Source of the DNA: Caprella mutica
Lineage: Eukaryota; Arthropoda; Malacostraca; Amphipoda; Caprellidae
Assembly: GCA_947561585.1 (NCBI GenBank)
Contig: CANNZV010000268.1
Location: 560,719-624,718 of the forward strand
Direction: 5' to 3'
Length of the DNA: 64,000 nt
This document shows positions 28,920-42,516 of the stretch, one piece after another (the first letter of the stretch is position 1; each line of letters begins with the position of its first letter). The notes under the pieces are model-generated. The model searched no databases and had not been told where the DNA came from. It worked only from the letters and a program-made list of their open reading frames with translations. The translations under genes and the position numbers were made by a program.

Positions 28920-31900
28920 TCAAATGAAGTAAACATAAAATGAAGTAAATAACAAATGAAGTCAACATCAAATGAAGTCAACATCAAATGAAGTAACATC
29001 AAATGAAGTAAGCATTAGATGAAGTAAACATCATATGAAGTAAACATCAAATGAAATAAACATCAAATGAAGTAAGCAACAAATGAAATGAACACATAAA
29101 TGAAGTAAACGTCAAATGAAGTAAACAACAAATGAAGTAAACAACAAATGAAGTCAACATCAAATGAAATAAACATCAAATGGAGTAAACATCATATGAA
29201 GTAAACATCAAATGAAGTAAACATCAAATGAAGAAAACAACGAATGAAGTAAACAACAAATGAAATCAACATCAAATGAAGTCAACATCGAATGAAGTAA
29301 ACAACAATTGAAGTCAACATGAAATGAAGTCAACATCAAATGAAGTAAACATCGAATGAAATAAACAACAAATGAAGTCATCATAAAATGAAGTCAACAT
29401 CAAATGAAGTAAACATCAAATGAAGTAAACAACAGAAGAAGTAAACATCAAATGAAGTAAACAACAAATGAAGTAAACAACAAATGAAGTCAACATCAAA
29501 TGAAATAAATATCAAATGAAGTAAACAACAAATGAAGTAAACATCAAATGAAGTAAAAATCAAATGAAGTAAACATCAAATGAAGTAATTGCAACAAATG
29601 AAGTCAACATCAAATAAAGTCAACATTAGATGAAGTAAACATCAAATAAAGTAAAAATCAAATGAACTAAACATCAAATAAAGTAAACATCAAATGAAGT
29701 AAACATCAAATGAAGTAAACATCAAATGAAGTAAACATCGGATGAAGTAAGCAACAAATGAAGTGAACAACAAATGTCAACATCAAATAAAGTCAATATC
29801 AAATGAAGTAAACATCAAATGAAGTAAATAACAAATGAAGTCAACATCAAATGAAGTCAACATCAAATGAAGTCAACATCAAATGAAGTAACATCAAATG
29901 AAGTAAGCATTAGATGGAGTAAACATCAAGTGAAGTAAAAAAAAAATGAAGTCAACATCAAATGAAGTCAACATCAAATGAAGTAACATCAAATGAAGTA
30001 AGCATTAGATGAAGTAAACATCAAATGAAGTCAACATCAAATGAAGTCAACATCAAATGAAGTAAACAACAAATGAAGTTAACAACAAATGAAGTTAACA
30101 TCAAATGAAGTAAACAATGAATGAAGTTAAAATCAAATGAAGTCAATATCAGATGAAGTCGACATCAAATGAAGTCAACATAAAATGAAGTAAATATCAA
30201 ATGAAGTCAACATCAAATGAAGTAAACATCAAATGAAGTCAACATCAAGTGAAGTAAACATCAAATGAAGTAAACATCGAATGAAGAAAACATCAAATGA
30301 AGTAAACAACAAATGAAGTAAACATTAAATGAAGTAAACATCAAATGAAGTGAAAAAAAAATGAAGTAAACAACAAATGAAGTCAACATCAAATGAAGTA
30401 AACATCAAATGAAGTCAACATCAAATGAAGAAAACAACAAATGAAGTAAACATAAACTTAAGTAAACATCAAATGAAGTAAACATCAAATGAAGTAAACA
30501 TCAAATGAAGTAAACATCAAATGAAGTAAACATCAAATGAAGTAAACATCAAATGAAGTAAACATCAAATGAAGTAAACATCAAATGAAGTAAACATCAA
30601 ATGAAGAAAGCAACAAATGAAGTAAACACACAAATGAAGTAAACATCAAATGAAGTAAACATCAAATGAAGTAAACATCAATTAATGAAGTAAATATCAA
30701 ATGAAATAAACATCAAATGAAGTAAGCAACAAATGAAATGAACACATAAATGAAGTAAACGTCAAATGAAGTAAACAACAAATGAAGTAAACAACAAATG
30801 AAGTCAACATCAAATGAAATAAACATCAAATGGAGTAAACATCATATGAAGTAAACATCAAATGAAGTAAACATCAAATGAAGAAAACAACGAATGAAGT
30901 AAACAACAAATGAAATCAACATCAAATGAAGTAAACATCAAATGAAGTAAACAACAAATGAAGTCAACATCAAATGAAGTCAACATTAAATGAAGTCAAT
31001 ATCAAATGAAGTAAACAACAAATTTAGTAAACATCAAATTAAGTAAACATCAAATGATGTAAATATCAAATGAAGTCAACATCAAATTAAGTAAGCAACA
31101 AATGAAGTCAACATCAAATGAAGTCAACATCAAATGAAGTAAACATCAAATGAAGTAAACAACAGATGAAGTAAACATCAAATGAAGTAAACATCAAATG
31201 AAGTAAACATCAAATGAAGAAAACATCAAATGAAATCAACATCAAATGAAGTAAACAACCAATGAAGTCAACATCAAATGAAGTAAACATCAAATTAAGT
31301 AAACATCAAATGAAGTAAATATAATATGAAGCAAACATCAAATGAAGTAAACATAAAATGAAGTAAACATCAAATGAAGTGAATAAAAAATGAAGTAAAC
31401 AACAAATGAATTCAACATCAAATGAAGTAAACATCAAATGAAGTCAACATCAAATGAAGAAAACAACAAATGAATTAAACATAAAATAAAGTAAACATCA
31501 AATGAAGTAAACATCAAATGAAGTAAACATCAAATGAAGTAAACATCAAATGAAGTCAACATCAAATGAAGTAAACATCAAATTAAGTAAACATCAAATG
31601 AAGTAAATATCAAATGAAGGAAACATCAAATGAAGTAAACATAAAATGAAGTAAACATCAAATGAAGTAAACATCAAATGAAGTAAACAACAAATGAGGT
31701 AAACTGCAAATGAAGTCAACATCAAATGAAGTTATCATCAAATGAAGTAAACATCAAATGAAGTAAACATCAATAGAAGTGAACAAAAAATGAAGTAAAC
31801 AACAAGTGAAGTAAACAACAAATGAAGTAAACAACAAATGAGGTAAACCACAAATGAAGTCAACATCAAATGAAATAAATATCAAATGAAGTAAACAACA

Positions 31901-32205
31901 AATGAAGTAAACATCAAATGAAGTAAACATCAGATGAAGTCAACATCAAATGAAGTCAACATCAAATGAAGTCAACATCAAATGAAGTCAACATCAAATG
32001 AAGTAATTGCAACAAATGAAGTCAACATCAAATAAAGTCAACATCAAATGAAGTCAACATTAAATAAAGTAAACATCAAATGAACTAAACATCAAATAAA
32101 GTAAACAACAAATGAAGTAAACAACAAATGAAATCATCATCAAATGAAGTAAACATCAAATGAAGTAAACATCAAATGAAGTAAACATCAAATGAAGTAA
32201 ACATC
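28920..32205. repeat. About 3.4-kb higher-order repeat, copy 2
   Basis: Matches 25510-28825. It carries the same series of markers, with TAATTGCAAC units near 29584 and 32003, GCATTAGATG units, and CAATAGAAGTGAAC near 31771. It has a shorter consensus run between ATAAACTTAAG (30452) and GAAGAAAGC (30603), and an A10 where the related copies have A9 (near 29937-29946). Confidence 0.8.
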
Positions 32206-33771
32206 AAATGAAGTAAACATCGGATGAAGTAAGCAACAAATGAAGTGAACAACAAATGTCGACATCAAATAAAGTCAATATCTAATTAAGTAAACATCAA
32301 ATGAAGTAAATAACAAATGAAGTCAACATCAAATGAAGTCAACATCAAATGAAGTAACATCAAATGAAGTAAGCATTAGATGAAGTAAACATCATATGAA
32401 GTAAACATCAAATGAAATAAACATCAAATGAAGTCAACATCAAATGAAGTCAACATCAAATGAAGTTAACATCAAATGAAGTAAACAATAAATGAAGTTA
32501 AAATCAAATGAAGTCAATATTAGATGATGTCGACATCAAATGAAGTCAACATAAAATGAAGTAAATATCAAATGAAGTCAACATCAAATGAAGTAAACAT
32601 CAAATGAAGTAAACATCAAATGAAGTCAACATCAAGTGAAGTAAACATCAAATGAAGTAAACATCAAATGAAGAAAACATCAAATGAAGTAAACAACAAA
32701 TGAAAAAAACATTAAATGAAGTAAACATCAAATGAAGTGAATAAAAAATGAAGTAAACAACAAATGAATTCAACATCAAATGAATTAAACATCAAATGAA
32801 GTCAACATCAAATGAAGAAAACAACAAATGAAGTAAACATAAAATAAAGTAAACATCAAATGAAGTAAACATCAAATGAAGTAAACATCAAATGAAGTAA
32901 ACATCAAATGAAGTAAACATCAAATGATGTAAACATCAAATGAAATAAACATCAAATGAAGTAAGCAACAAATGTAGTAAACACACAAATGAAGTAAACA
33001 TCAAATGAAGTAAACATCAAATGAAGTAAACATCAATTAATGAAGTAAATATCAAATGAAATAAACATCAAATGAAGTAAGCAACAAATGAAGTAAACAC
33101 ACAAATGAAGTAAACGTCAAATGAAGTAAACAACAAATGAAGTAAACAACAAATGAAGTCAACATCAAATGAAATAAACATCAAATGGAGTAAACATCAT
33201 ATGAAGTAAACATCAAATGAAGTAAACATCAAATGTAGTAAACAACAAATGAAGTAAACAACAAATGAAATCAACATCAAATGAAGTCAATATCAAATGA
33301 AGTAAACATCGAATGAAGTAAACAACAAATGAATTCAACATGAAATGATGTCAACATCAAATGAAGTAAAAATCGAATGAAGTAAACAACAAATGAAGTC
33401 AACATAAAATGAAGTCAACATCAAATGAAGTAAACATCAAATGAAGTAAACAACAGATGAAGTAAACATCAAATGAAGTAAACATCAAATGAATTCAACA
33501 TCAAATGAAGTCAACATCAAATGAAGTAAACATCAAATGAAGTAAACATCAAATGAAGTAAATATCAAATGAAGTAAACATCAAATGAAGTTAACATCAA
33601 ATTAAGTAAACATCAAATGAAGTAAACAACAAATGAAGTAAACATCAAATGACGTAAACATCAAATGAAGTAAACATCAAATGAAGTAAACAACAAATGA
33701 AGTAAACAGCAAATGAAGTCAACATCAAATGAAGTAAACATCAAATGAAGCAAACATCAAATGAAGTAAAC
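32206..33771. repeat. 16-bp array related to the left-most HOR
   Basis: The order of markers here resembles about 430-1690: a CATCGGATG unit near 32219, ATGTCGACATC near 32257, ATATCTAATTAAG, then GAATTCAACATGAAATGATG near 33332 as at about 1274. It differs by extra or missing units throughout. It is therefore an older, more diverged relative of the first HOR. Confidence 0.6.
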
Positions 33772-35344
33772 ATCAAATGAAGTAAACAAAGAATGAAGTA
33801 AACAACAAATGAAGTAAACAACAAATGAGGTAAACCACAAATGAAGTCAACATCAAATGGAATAAATATCAAATAAAGTAAACATCAAATGAACTAAACA
33901 TCAAATAAAGTAAACAACAAATGAAGTAAACAACAAATGAAATCAACATCAAATGAAGTAAACATCAAATGAAGTAAACATCAAATGAAGTAAACATCAA
34001 ATGAAGTAAACATCAAATGAAGTAAACATCAAATGAAGTAAACATCAAATGAAGTAAACATCGGATGAAGTAAGCAACAAATGAAGTGAACAACAAATGT
34101 CAACATCAAATAAAGTCAATATCAAATGAAGTAAACATCAAATGGAGTAAATAACAAATGAAGTCAACATCAAATGAAGTCAACATCAAATGAAGTAACA
34201 TCAAATGAAGTAAGCATTAGATGAAGTAAACATCAAATGAAGTAAACAACAAATGAAGTCAACATCAAATGAAGTCAACATCAAATGGAGTAACCTCAAA
34301 TGAAGTAAGCATTAGATGAAGTAAACATCAAATGAAGTAAACATCAAATGAAGTAAACATCAAATGAAGTCAACATCAAATGAAGTCAACATCAAATGAA
34401 GTAAACAACAAATGAAGTTAACATCAAATTAAGTAAACAATAAATGAAGTTAAAATCAAATGAAGTCAATATCAGATGAAGTCGACATCAAATGAAGTCA
34501 ACATGAAATGAAGTAAATATCAAATGAAGTCAACATCAAATGAAGTAAACATCAAATGAAGTCAACATCAAGTGAAGTAAACATCAAATGAAGTAAACAT
34601 CGAATGAAGAAAACATCAAATGAAGTAAACAACAAATGAAGTAAACATTAAATGATGTAAACATCAAATGAAGTGAATAAAAAATGAAGTAAACAACAAA
34701 TGAAGTCAACATCAAATGAAGTAAACATCAAATGAAGTCAACATCAAATGAAGAAAACAACAAATGAAGTAAACATAAAATAAAGTAAACATCAAATGAA
34801 GTAAACATCAAATGAAGAAAACATCAAATGAAGTAAACATCAAATGAAGTAAACATCAAATGAAGTAAACATCAAATGAAGTAAACATCAAATGAAGTAA
34901 ACATCAAATGAAGTAAACATCAAATGAAGTAAACATCAAATTAAGTAAACATCAAATGATGTAAATATCAAATGAAGTCAACATCAAACTAAGTAAGCAA
35001 CAAATGAAGTCAACATCAAATGAAGTCAACATCAAATGAAGTAAACATCAAATGAAGTAAACAACAGATGAAGCAAACATCAAATGAAGTGAACATAAAA
35101 TGAAGTAAACATCAAATGAAGTAAACATCAAATGAAGTAAACAACAAATGAGGGAAACAGCAAATGAAGTCAACATCAAATGAAGTAAACATCAAATGAA
35201 GTAAACATCAAAAGAAGTAAACATCAAATTAAGTAAACAACAAGTGAAGTAAACAACAAATGAAGTAAACAACAAATGAGGTAAACCACAAATGAAGTCA
35301 ACATCAAATGGAATAAATATCAAATGAAGTAAACAACAAATAAA
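33772..35344. repeat. 4463-bp-offset duplication, copy 1
   Basis: This 1.57-kb segment recurs at 38235-39807 with an offset of 4463 bp. The join is marked by AAACAAAG at 33784 and 38247, and the match ends where this copy reads GTTAACATC and the other reads GTCAACATC. It contains the GAGGGAAACAGC unit near 35152, matched near 39612. The related unit near 37745 instead has GAGGTAAACAGC. Confidence 0.8.
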
Positions 35345-35536
35345 GTAAACATCAAATGAAGTTAACATCAAATGAAGTAAACAACAGATGAAGCAAACGT
35401 CAAATGAAGTAAACATAAAATGAAGTAAATAACAAATGAAGTCAACATCAAATGAAGTCAACATCAAATGAAGTAACATCAAATGAAGTAAGCATTAGAT
35501 GAAGTAAACATCATATGAAGTAAACATCAAATGAAA

Positions 35537-38245
35537 TAAACATCAAATGAAGTCAACATCAAATGAAGTCAACATCAAATGAAGTAAACAACAATTGAAG
35601 TCAACATAAAATGAAGTAAATATCAAATGAAGTCAACATCAAATGAAGTAAACATCAAATGAAGTCAACATCAAGTGAAGTAAACATCAAATGAAGTAAA
35701 CATCAATTGAAGAAAACATCAAATGAAGTAAACAACAAATGAAAAAAACATTAAATGAAGTAAACATCAAATGAAGTGAATAAAAAATGAAGTAAACAAC
35801 AAATGAATTCAACATCAAATGAAGTAAACATCAAATGAAGTCAACATCAAATGAAGAAAACAACAAATGAAGTAAACATAAAATAAAGTAAACATCAAAT
35901 GAAGTAAGCAACAAATGAAGTAAACACACAAATGAAGTAAACATCAAATGAAGTAAACATCAAATGAAGTAAACATCAATTAATGAAGTAAATATCAAAT
36001 GAAATAAACATCAAATGAATTAAGCAACAAATGAAGTAAACACACAAATGAAGTAAACATCAAATGAAGTCAACATCAAGTGAAGTAAACATCAAATGAA
36101 GTAAACATCAATTGAAGAAAACATCAAATGAAGTAAACAACAAATGAAAAAAACATTAAATGAAGTAAACATCAAATGAAGTGAATAAAAAATGAAGTAA
36201 ACAACAAATGAATTCAACATCAAATGAAGTAAACATCAAATGAAGTCAACATCAAATGAAGAAAACAACAAATGAAGTAAACATAAAATAAAGTAAACAT
36301 CAAATGAAGTAAGCAACAAATGAAGTAAACACACAAATGAAGTAAACATCAAATGAAGTAAACATCAAATGAAGTAAACATCAATTAATGAAGTAAATAT
36401 CAAATGAAATAAACATCAAATGAATTAAGCAACAAATGAAGTAAACACACAAATGAAGTAAACGTCAAATGAAGTAAACAACAAATGAAGTAAACAACAA
36501 ATGAAGTCAACATCAAATGAAATAAACATCAAATGGAGTAAACATCATATGGAGTAAACATCAAATGAAGTAAACATCAAATGAAGTAAACAACAAATGA
36601 AGTAAACATCAAATGAAGTAAACATCAAATGAAGTAAACATCAAATGAAGTAAACATCGGATGAAGTAAGCAACAAATGAAGTGAACAACAAATGTCAAC
36701 ATCAAATAAAGTCAATATCAAATGAAGTAAACATCAAATGGAGTAAATAACAAATGAAGTCAACATCAAATGAAGTCAACATCAAATGAAGTAACATCAA
36801 ATGAAGTAAGCATTAGATGAAGTAAACATCAAATGAAGTAAACAACAAATGAAGTCAACATCAAATGAAGTCAACATCAAATGGAGTAACATCAAATGAA
36901 GTAAGCATTAGATGAAGTAAACATCAAATGAAGTAAACATCAAATGAAGTAAACATCAAATGAAGTCAACATCAAATGAAGTCAACATCAAATGAAGTAA
37001 ACAACAAATGAAGTTAACATCAAATTAAGTAAACAATAAATGAAGTTAAAATCAAATGAAGTCAATATCAGATGAAGTCGACATCAAATGAAGTCAACAT
37101 AAAATGAAGTAAATATCAAATGAAGTCAACATCAAATGAAGTAAACATCAAATGAAGTCAACATCAAGTGAAGTAAACATCAAATGAAGTAAACATCGAA
37201 TGAAGAAAACATCAAATGAAGTAAACAACAAATGAAGTAAACATTAAATGATGTAAACATCAAATGAAGTGAATAAAAAATGAAGTAAACAACAAATGAA
37301 GTCAACATCAAATGAAGTAAACATCAAATGAAGTCAACATCAAATGAAGAAAACAACAAATGAAGTAAACATAAAATAAAGTAAACATCAAATGAAGTAA
37401 ACATCAAATGAAGAAAACATCAAATGAAGTAAACATCAAATGAAGTAAACATCAAATGAAGTAAACATCAAATGAAGTAAACATCAAATGAAGTAAACAT
37501 CAAATGAAGTAAACATCAAATGAAGTAAACATCAAATTAAGTAAACATCAAATGATGTAAATATCAAATGAAGTCAACATCAAACTAAGTAAGCAACAAA
37601 TGAAGTCAACATCAAATGAAGTCAACATCAAATGAAGTAAACATCAAATGAAGTAAACAACAGATGAAGCAAACATCAAATGAAGTGAACATAAAATGAA
37701 GTAAACATCAAATGAAGTAAACATCAAATGAAGTAAACAACAAATGAGGTAAACAGCAAATGAAGTCAACATCAAATGAAGTAAACATCAAATGAAGTAA
37801 ACATCAAAAGAAGTAAACATCAAATTAAGTAAACAACAAGTGAAGTAAACAACAAATGAAGTAAACAACAAATGAGGTAAACCACAAATGAAGTCAACAT
37901 CAAATGGAATAAATATCAAATGAAGTAAACAACAAATAAAGTAAACATCAAATGAAGTTAACATCAAATGAAGTAAACAACAGATGAAGCAAACGTCAAA
38001 TGAAGTAAACATAAAATGAAGTAAATAACAAATGAAGTCAACATCAAATGAAGTCAACATCAAATGAAGTAACATCAAATGAAGTAAGCATTAGATGAAG
38101 TAAACATCATATGAAGTAAACATCAAATGAAATAAACATCAAATGAAGTCAACATCAAATGAAGTCAACATCAAATGAAGTAAACAACAATTGAAGTCAA
38201 CATAAAATGAAGTAAATATCAAATGAAGTCAACATCAAATGAAGT
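35537..38245. repeat. 4271-bp-offset duplication, copy 1
   Basis: This 2.7-kb segment recurs at about 39808-42516 with an offset of 4271 bp: CAATTG at 35704 and 36109 match 39975 and 40380. It contains a 405-bp internal duplication that is present in both copies, so that event came first. On its right it joins straight onto the second copy of the 33772-35344 segment, so the arrangement is mosaic. Confidence 0.82.
35655..36464. repeat. 405-bp internal tandem duplication
   Basis: Two copies lie back to back, about 35655-36059 and 36060-36464. CAATTGAAG is at 35704 and 36109, and ATAAAATAAAG is at 35878 and 36283, both 405 bp apart. The unit includes the CACACAAATG, CAATTAATG and GAATTAAGC markers. 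The copies part at CGTCAAATG in the second against CATCAAATG in the first. Confidence 0.88.
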
Positions 38246-39807
38246 AAACAAAGAATGAAGTAAACAACAAATGAAGTAAACAACAAATGAGGTAAACCAC
38301 AAATGAAGTCAACATCAAATGGTATAAATATCAAATAAAGTAAACATCAAATGAACTAAACATCAAATAAAGTAAACAACAAATGAAGTAAACAACAAAT
38401 GAAATCAACATCAAATGAAGTAAACATCAAATGAAGTAAACATCAAATGAAGTAAACATCAAATGAAGTAAACATCAAATGAAGTAAACATCAAATGAAG
38501 TAAACATCAAATGAAGTAAACATCGGATGAAGTAAGCAACAAATGAAGTGAACAACAAATGTCAACATCAAATAAAGTCAATATCAAATGAAGTAAACAT
38601 CAAATGGAGTAAATAACAAATGAAGTCAACATCAAATGAAGTCAACATCAAATGAAGTAACATCAAATGAAGTAAGCATTAGATGAAGTAAACATCAAAT
38701 GAAGTAAACAACAAATGAAGTCAACATCAAATGAAGTCAACATCAAATGGAGTAACATCAAATGAAGTAAGCATTAGATGAAGTAAACATCAAATGAAGT
38801 AAACATCAAATGAAGTAAACATCAAATGAAGTCAACATCAAATGAAGTCAACATCAAATGAAGTAAACAACAAATGAAGTTAACATCAAATTAAGTAAAC
38901 AATAAATGAAGTTAAAATCAAATGAAGTCAATATCAGATGAAGTCGACATCAAATGAAGTCAACATAAAATGAAGTAAATATCAAATGAAGTCAACATCA
39001 AATGAAGTAAACATCAAATGAAGTCAACATCAAGTGAAGTAAACATCAAATGAAGTAAACATCGAATGAAGAAAACATCAAATGAAGTAAACAACAAATG
39101 AAGTAAACATTAAATGATGTAAACATCAAATGAAGTGAATAAAAAATGAAGTAAACAACAAATGAAGTCAACATCAAATGAAGTAAACATCAAATGAAGT
39201 CAACATCAAATGAAGAAAACAACAAATGAAGTAAACATAAAATAAAGTAAACATCAAATGAAGTAAACATCAAATGAAGAAAACATCAAATGAAGTAAAC
39301 ATCAAATGAAGTAAACATCAAATGAAGTAAACATCAAATGAAGTAAACATCAAATGAAGTAAACATCAAATGAAGTAAACATCAAATGAAGTAAACATCA
39401 AATTAAGTAAACATCAAATGATGTAAATATCAAATGAAGTCAACATCAAACTAAGTAAGCAACAAATGAAGTCAACATCAAATGAAGTCAACATCAAATG
39501 AAGTAAACATCAAATGAAGTAAACAACAGATGAAGCAAACATCAAATGAAGTGAACATAAAATGAAGTAAACATCAAATAAAGTAAACATCAAATGAAGT
39601 AAACAACAAATGAGGGAAACAGCAAATGAAGTCAACATCAAATGAAGTAAACATCAAATGAAGTAAACATCAAAAGAAGTAAACATCAAATTAAGTAAAC
39701 AACAAGTGAAGTAAACAACAAATGAAGTAAACAACAAATGAGGTAAACCACAAATGAAGTCAACATCAAATGGAATAAATATCAAATGAAGTAAACAACA
39801 AATAAAG
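38235..39807. repeat. 4463-bp-offset duplication, copy 2
   Basis: Second copy of 33772-35344. A few substitutions separate them, such as GGTATAAATATC near 38320 against GGAATAAATATC near 33859, and CAAATAAAG near 39576 in the partner of a CAAATGAAG unit. It ends exactly where the second copy of the 35537-38245 segment begins. Confidence 0.8.
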
Positions 39808-42516
39808 TAAACATCAAATGAAGTCAACATCAAATGAAGTCAACATCAAATGAAGTAAACAACAATTGAAGTCAACATAAAATGAAGTAAATATCAAATG
39901 AAGTCAACATCAAATGAAGTAAACATCAAATGAAGTCAACATCAAGTGAAGTAAACATCAAATGAAGTAAACATCAATTGAAGAAAACATCAAATGAAGT
40001 AAACAACAAATGAAAAAAACATTAAATGAAGTAAACATCAAATGAAGTGAATAAAAAATGAAGTAAACAACAAATGAATTCAACATCAAATGAAGTAAAC
40101 ATCAAATGAAGTCAACATCAAATGAAGAAAACAACAAATGAAGTAAACATAAAATAAAGTAAACATCAAATGAAGTAAGCAACAAATGAAGTAAACACAC
40201 AAATGAAGTAAACATCAAATGAAGTAAACATCAAATGAAGTAAACATCAATTAATGAAGTAAATATCAAATGAAATAAACATCAAATGAATTAAGCAACA
40301 AATGAAGTAAACACACAAATGAAGTAAACATCAAATGAAGTCAACATCAAGTGAAGTAAACATCAAATGAAGTAAACATCAATTGAAGAAAACATCAAAT
40401 GAAGTAAACAACAAATGAAAAAAACATTAAATGAAGTAAACATCAAATGAAGTGAATAAAAAATGAAGTAAACAACAAATGAATTCAACATCAAATGAAG
40501 TAAACATCAAATGAAGTCAACATCAAATGAAGAAAACAACAAATGAAGTAAACATAAAATAAAGTAAACATCAAATGAAGTAAGCAACAAATGAAGTAAA
40601 CACACAAATGAAGTAAACATCAAATGAAGTAAACATCAAATGAAGTAAACATCAATTAATGAAGTAAATATCAAATGAAATAAACATCAAATGAATTAAG
40701 CAACAAATGAAGTAAACACACAAATGAAGTAAACGTCAAATGAAGTAAACAACAAATGAAGTAAACAACAAATGAAGTCAACATCAAATGAAATAAACAT
40801 CAAATGGAGTAAACATCATATGGAGTAAACATCAAATGAAGTAAACATCAAATGAAGTGAACAACAAATGAAGTAAACATCAAATGAAGTAAACATCAAA
40901 TGAAGTAAACATCAAATGAAGTAAACATCGGATGAAGTAAGCAACAAATGAAGTGAACAACAAATGTCAACATCAAATAAAGTCAATATCAAATGAAGTA
41001 AACATCAAATGGAGTAAATAACAAATGAAGTCAACATCAAATGAAGTCAACATCAAATGAAGTAACATCAAATGAAGTAAGCATTAGATGAAGTAAACAT
41101 CAAATGAAGTAAACAACAAATGAAGTCAACATCAAATGAAGTCAACATCAAATGGAGTAACATCAAATGAAGTAAGCATTAGATGAAGTAAACATCAAAT
41201 GAAGTAAACATCAAATGAAGTAAACATCAAATGAAGTCAACATCAAATGAAGTCAACATCAAATGAAGTAAACAACAAATGAAGTTAACATCAAATTAAG
41301 TAAACAATAAATGAAGTTAAAATCAAATGAAGTCAATATCAGATGAAGTCGACATCAAATGAAGTCAACATAAAATGAAGTAAATATCAAATGAAGTCAA
41401 CATCAAATGAAGTAAACATCAAATGAAGTCAACATCAAGTGAAGTAAACATCAAATGAAGTAAACATCGAATGAAGAAAACATCAAATGAAGTAAACAAC
41501 AAATGAAGTAAACATTAAATGATGTAAACATCAAATGAAGTGAATAAAAAATGAAGTAAACAACAAATGAAGTCAACATCAAATGAAGTAAACATCAAAT
41601 GAAGTCAACATCAAATGAAGAAAACAACAAATGAAGTAAACATAAAATAAAGTAAACATCAAATGAAGTAAACATCAAATGAAGAAAACATCAAATGAAG
41701 TAAACATCAAATGAAGTAAACATCAAATGAAGTAAACATCAAATGAAGTAAACATCAAATGAAGTAAACATCAAATGAAGTAAACATCAAATGAAGTAAA
41801 CATCAAATTAAGTAAACATCAAATGATGTAAATATCAAATGAAGTCAACATCAAACTAAGTAAGCAACAAATGAAGTCAACATCAAATGAAGTCAACATC
41901 AAATGAAGTAAACATCAAATGAAGTAAACAACAGATGAAGCAAACATCATATGAAGTGAACATAAAATGAAGTAAACATCAAATGAAGTAAACATCAAAT
42001 GAAGTAAACAACAAATGAGGTAAACAGCAAATGAAGTCAACATCAAATGAAGTAAACATCAAATGAAGTAAACATAAAAAGAAGTAAACATCAAATTAAG
42101 TAAACAACAAGTGAAGTAAACAACAAATGAAGTAAACAACAAATGAGGTAAACCACAAATGAAGTCAACATCAAATGGAATAAATATCAAATGAAGTAAA
42201 CAACAAATAAAGTAAACATCAAATGAAGTTAACATCAAATGAAGTAAACAACAGATGAAGCAAACGTCAAATGAAGTAAACATAAAATGAAGTAAATAAC
42301 AAATGAAGTCAACATCAAATGAAGTCAACATCAAATGAAGTAACATCAAATGAAGTAAGCATTAGATGAAGTAAACATCATATGAAGTAAACATCAAATG
42401 AAATAAACATCAAATGAAGTCAACATCAAATGAAGTCAACATCAAATGAAGTAAACAACAATTGAAGTCAACATAAAATGAAGTAAATATCAAATGAAGT
42501 CAACATCAAATGAAGT
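39808..42516. repeat. 4271-bp-offset duplication, copy 2
   Basis: Second copy of 35537-38245, including both copies of the 405-bp internal duplication (about 39926-40330 and 40331-40735). Differences include CATCATATGAAGTGAAC near 41947 against CATCAAATGAAGTGAAC, CATAAAAAG near 42073 against CATCAAAAG, and AAGTGAACAAC near 40857 against AAGTAAACAAC. Confidence 0.82.
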
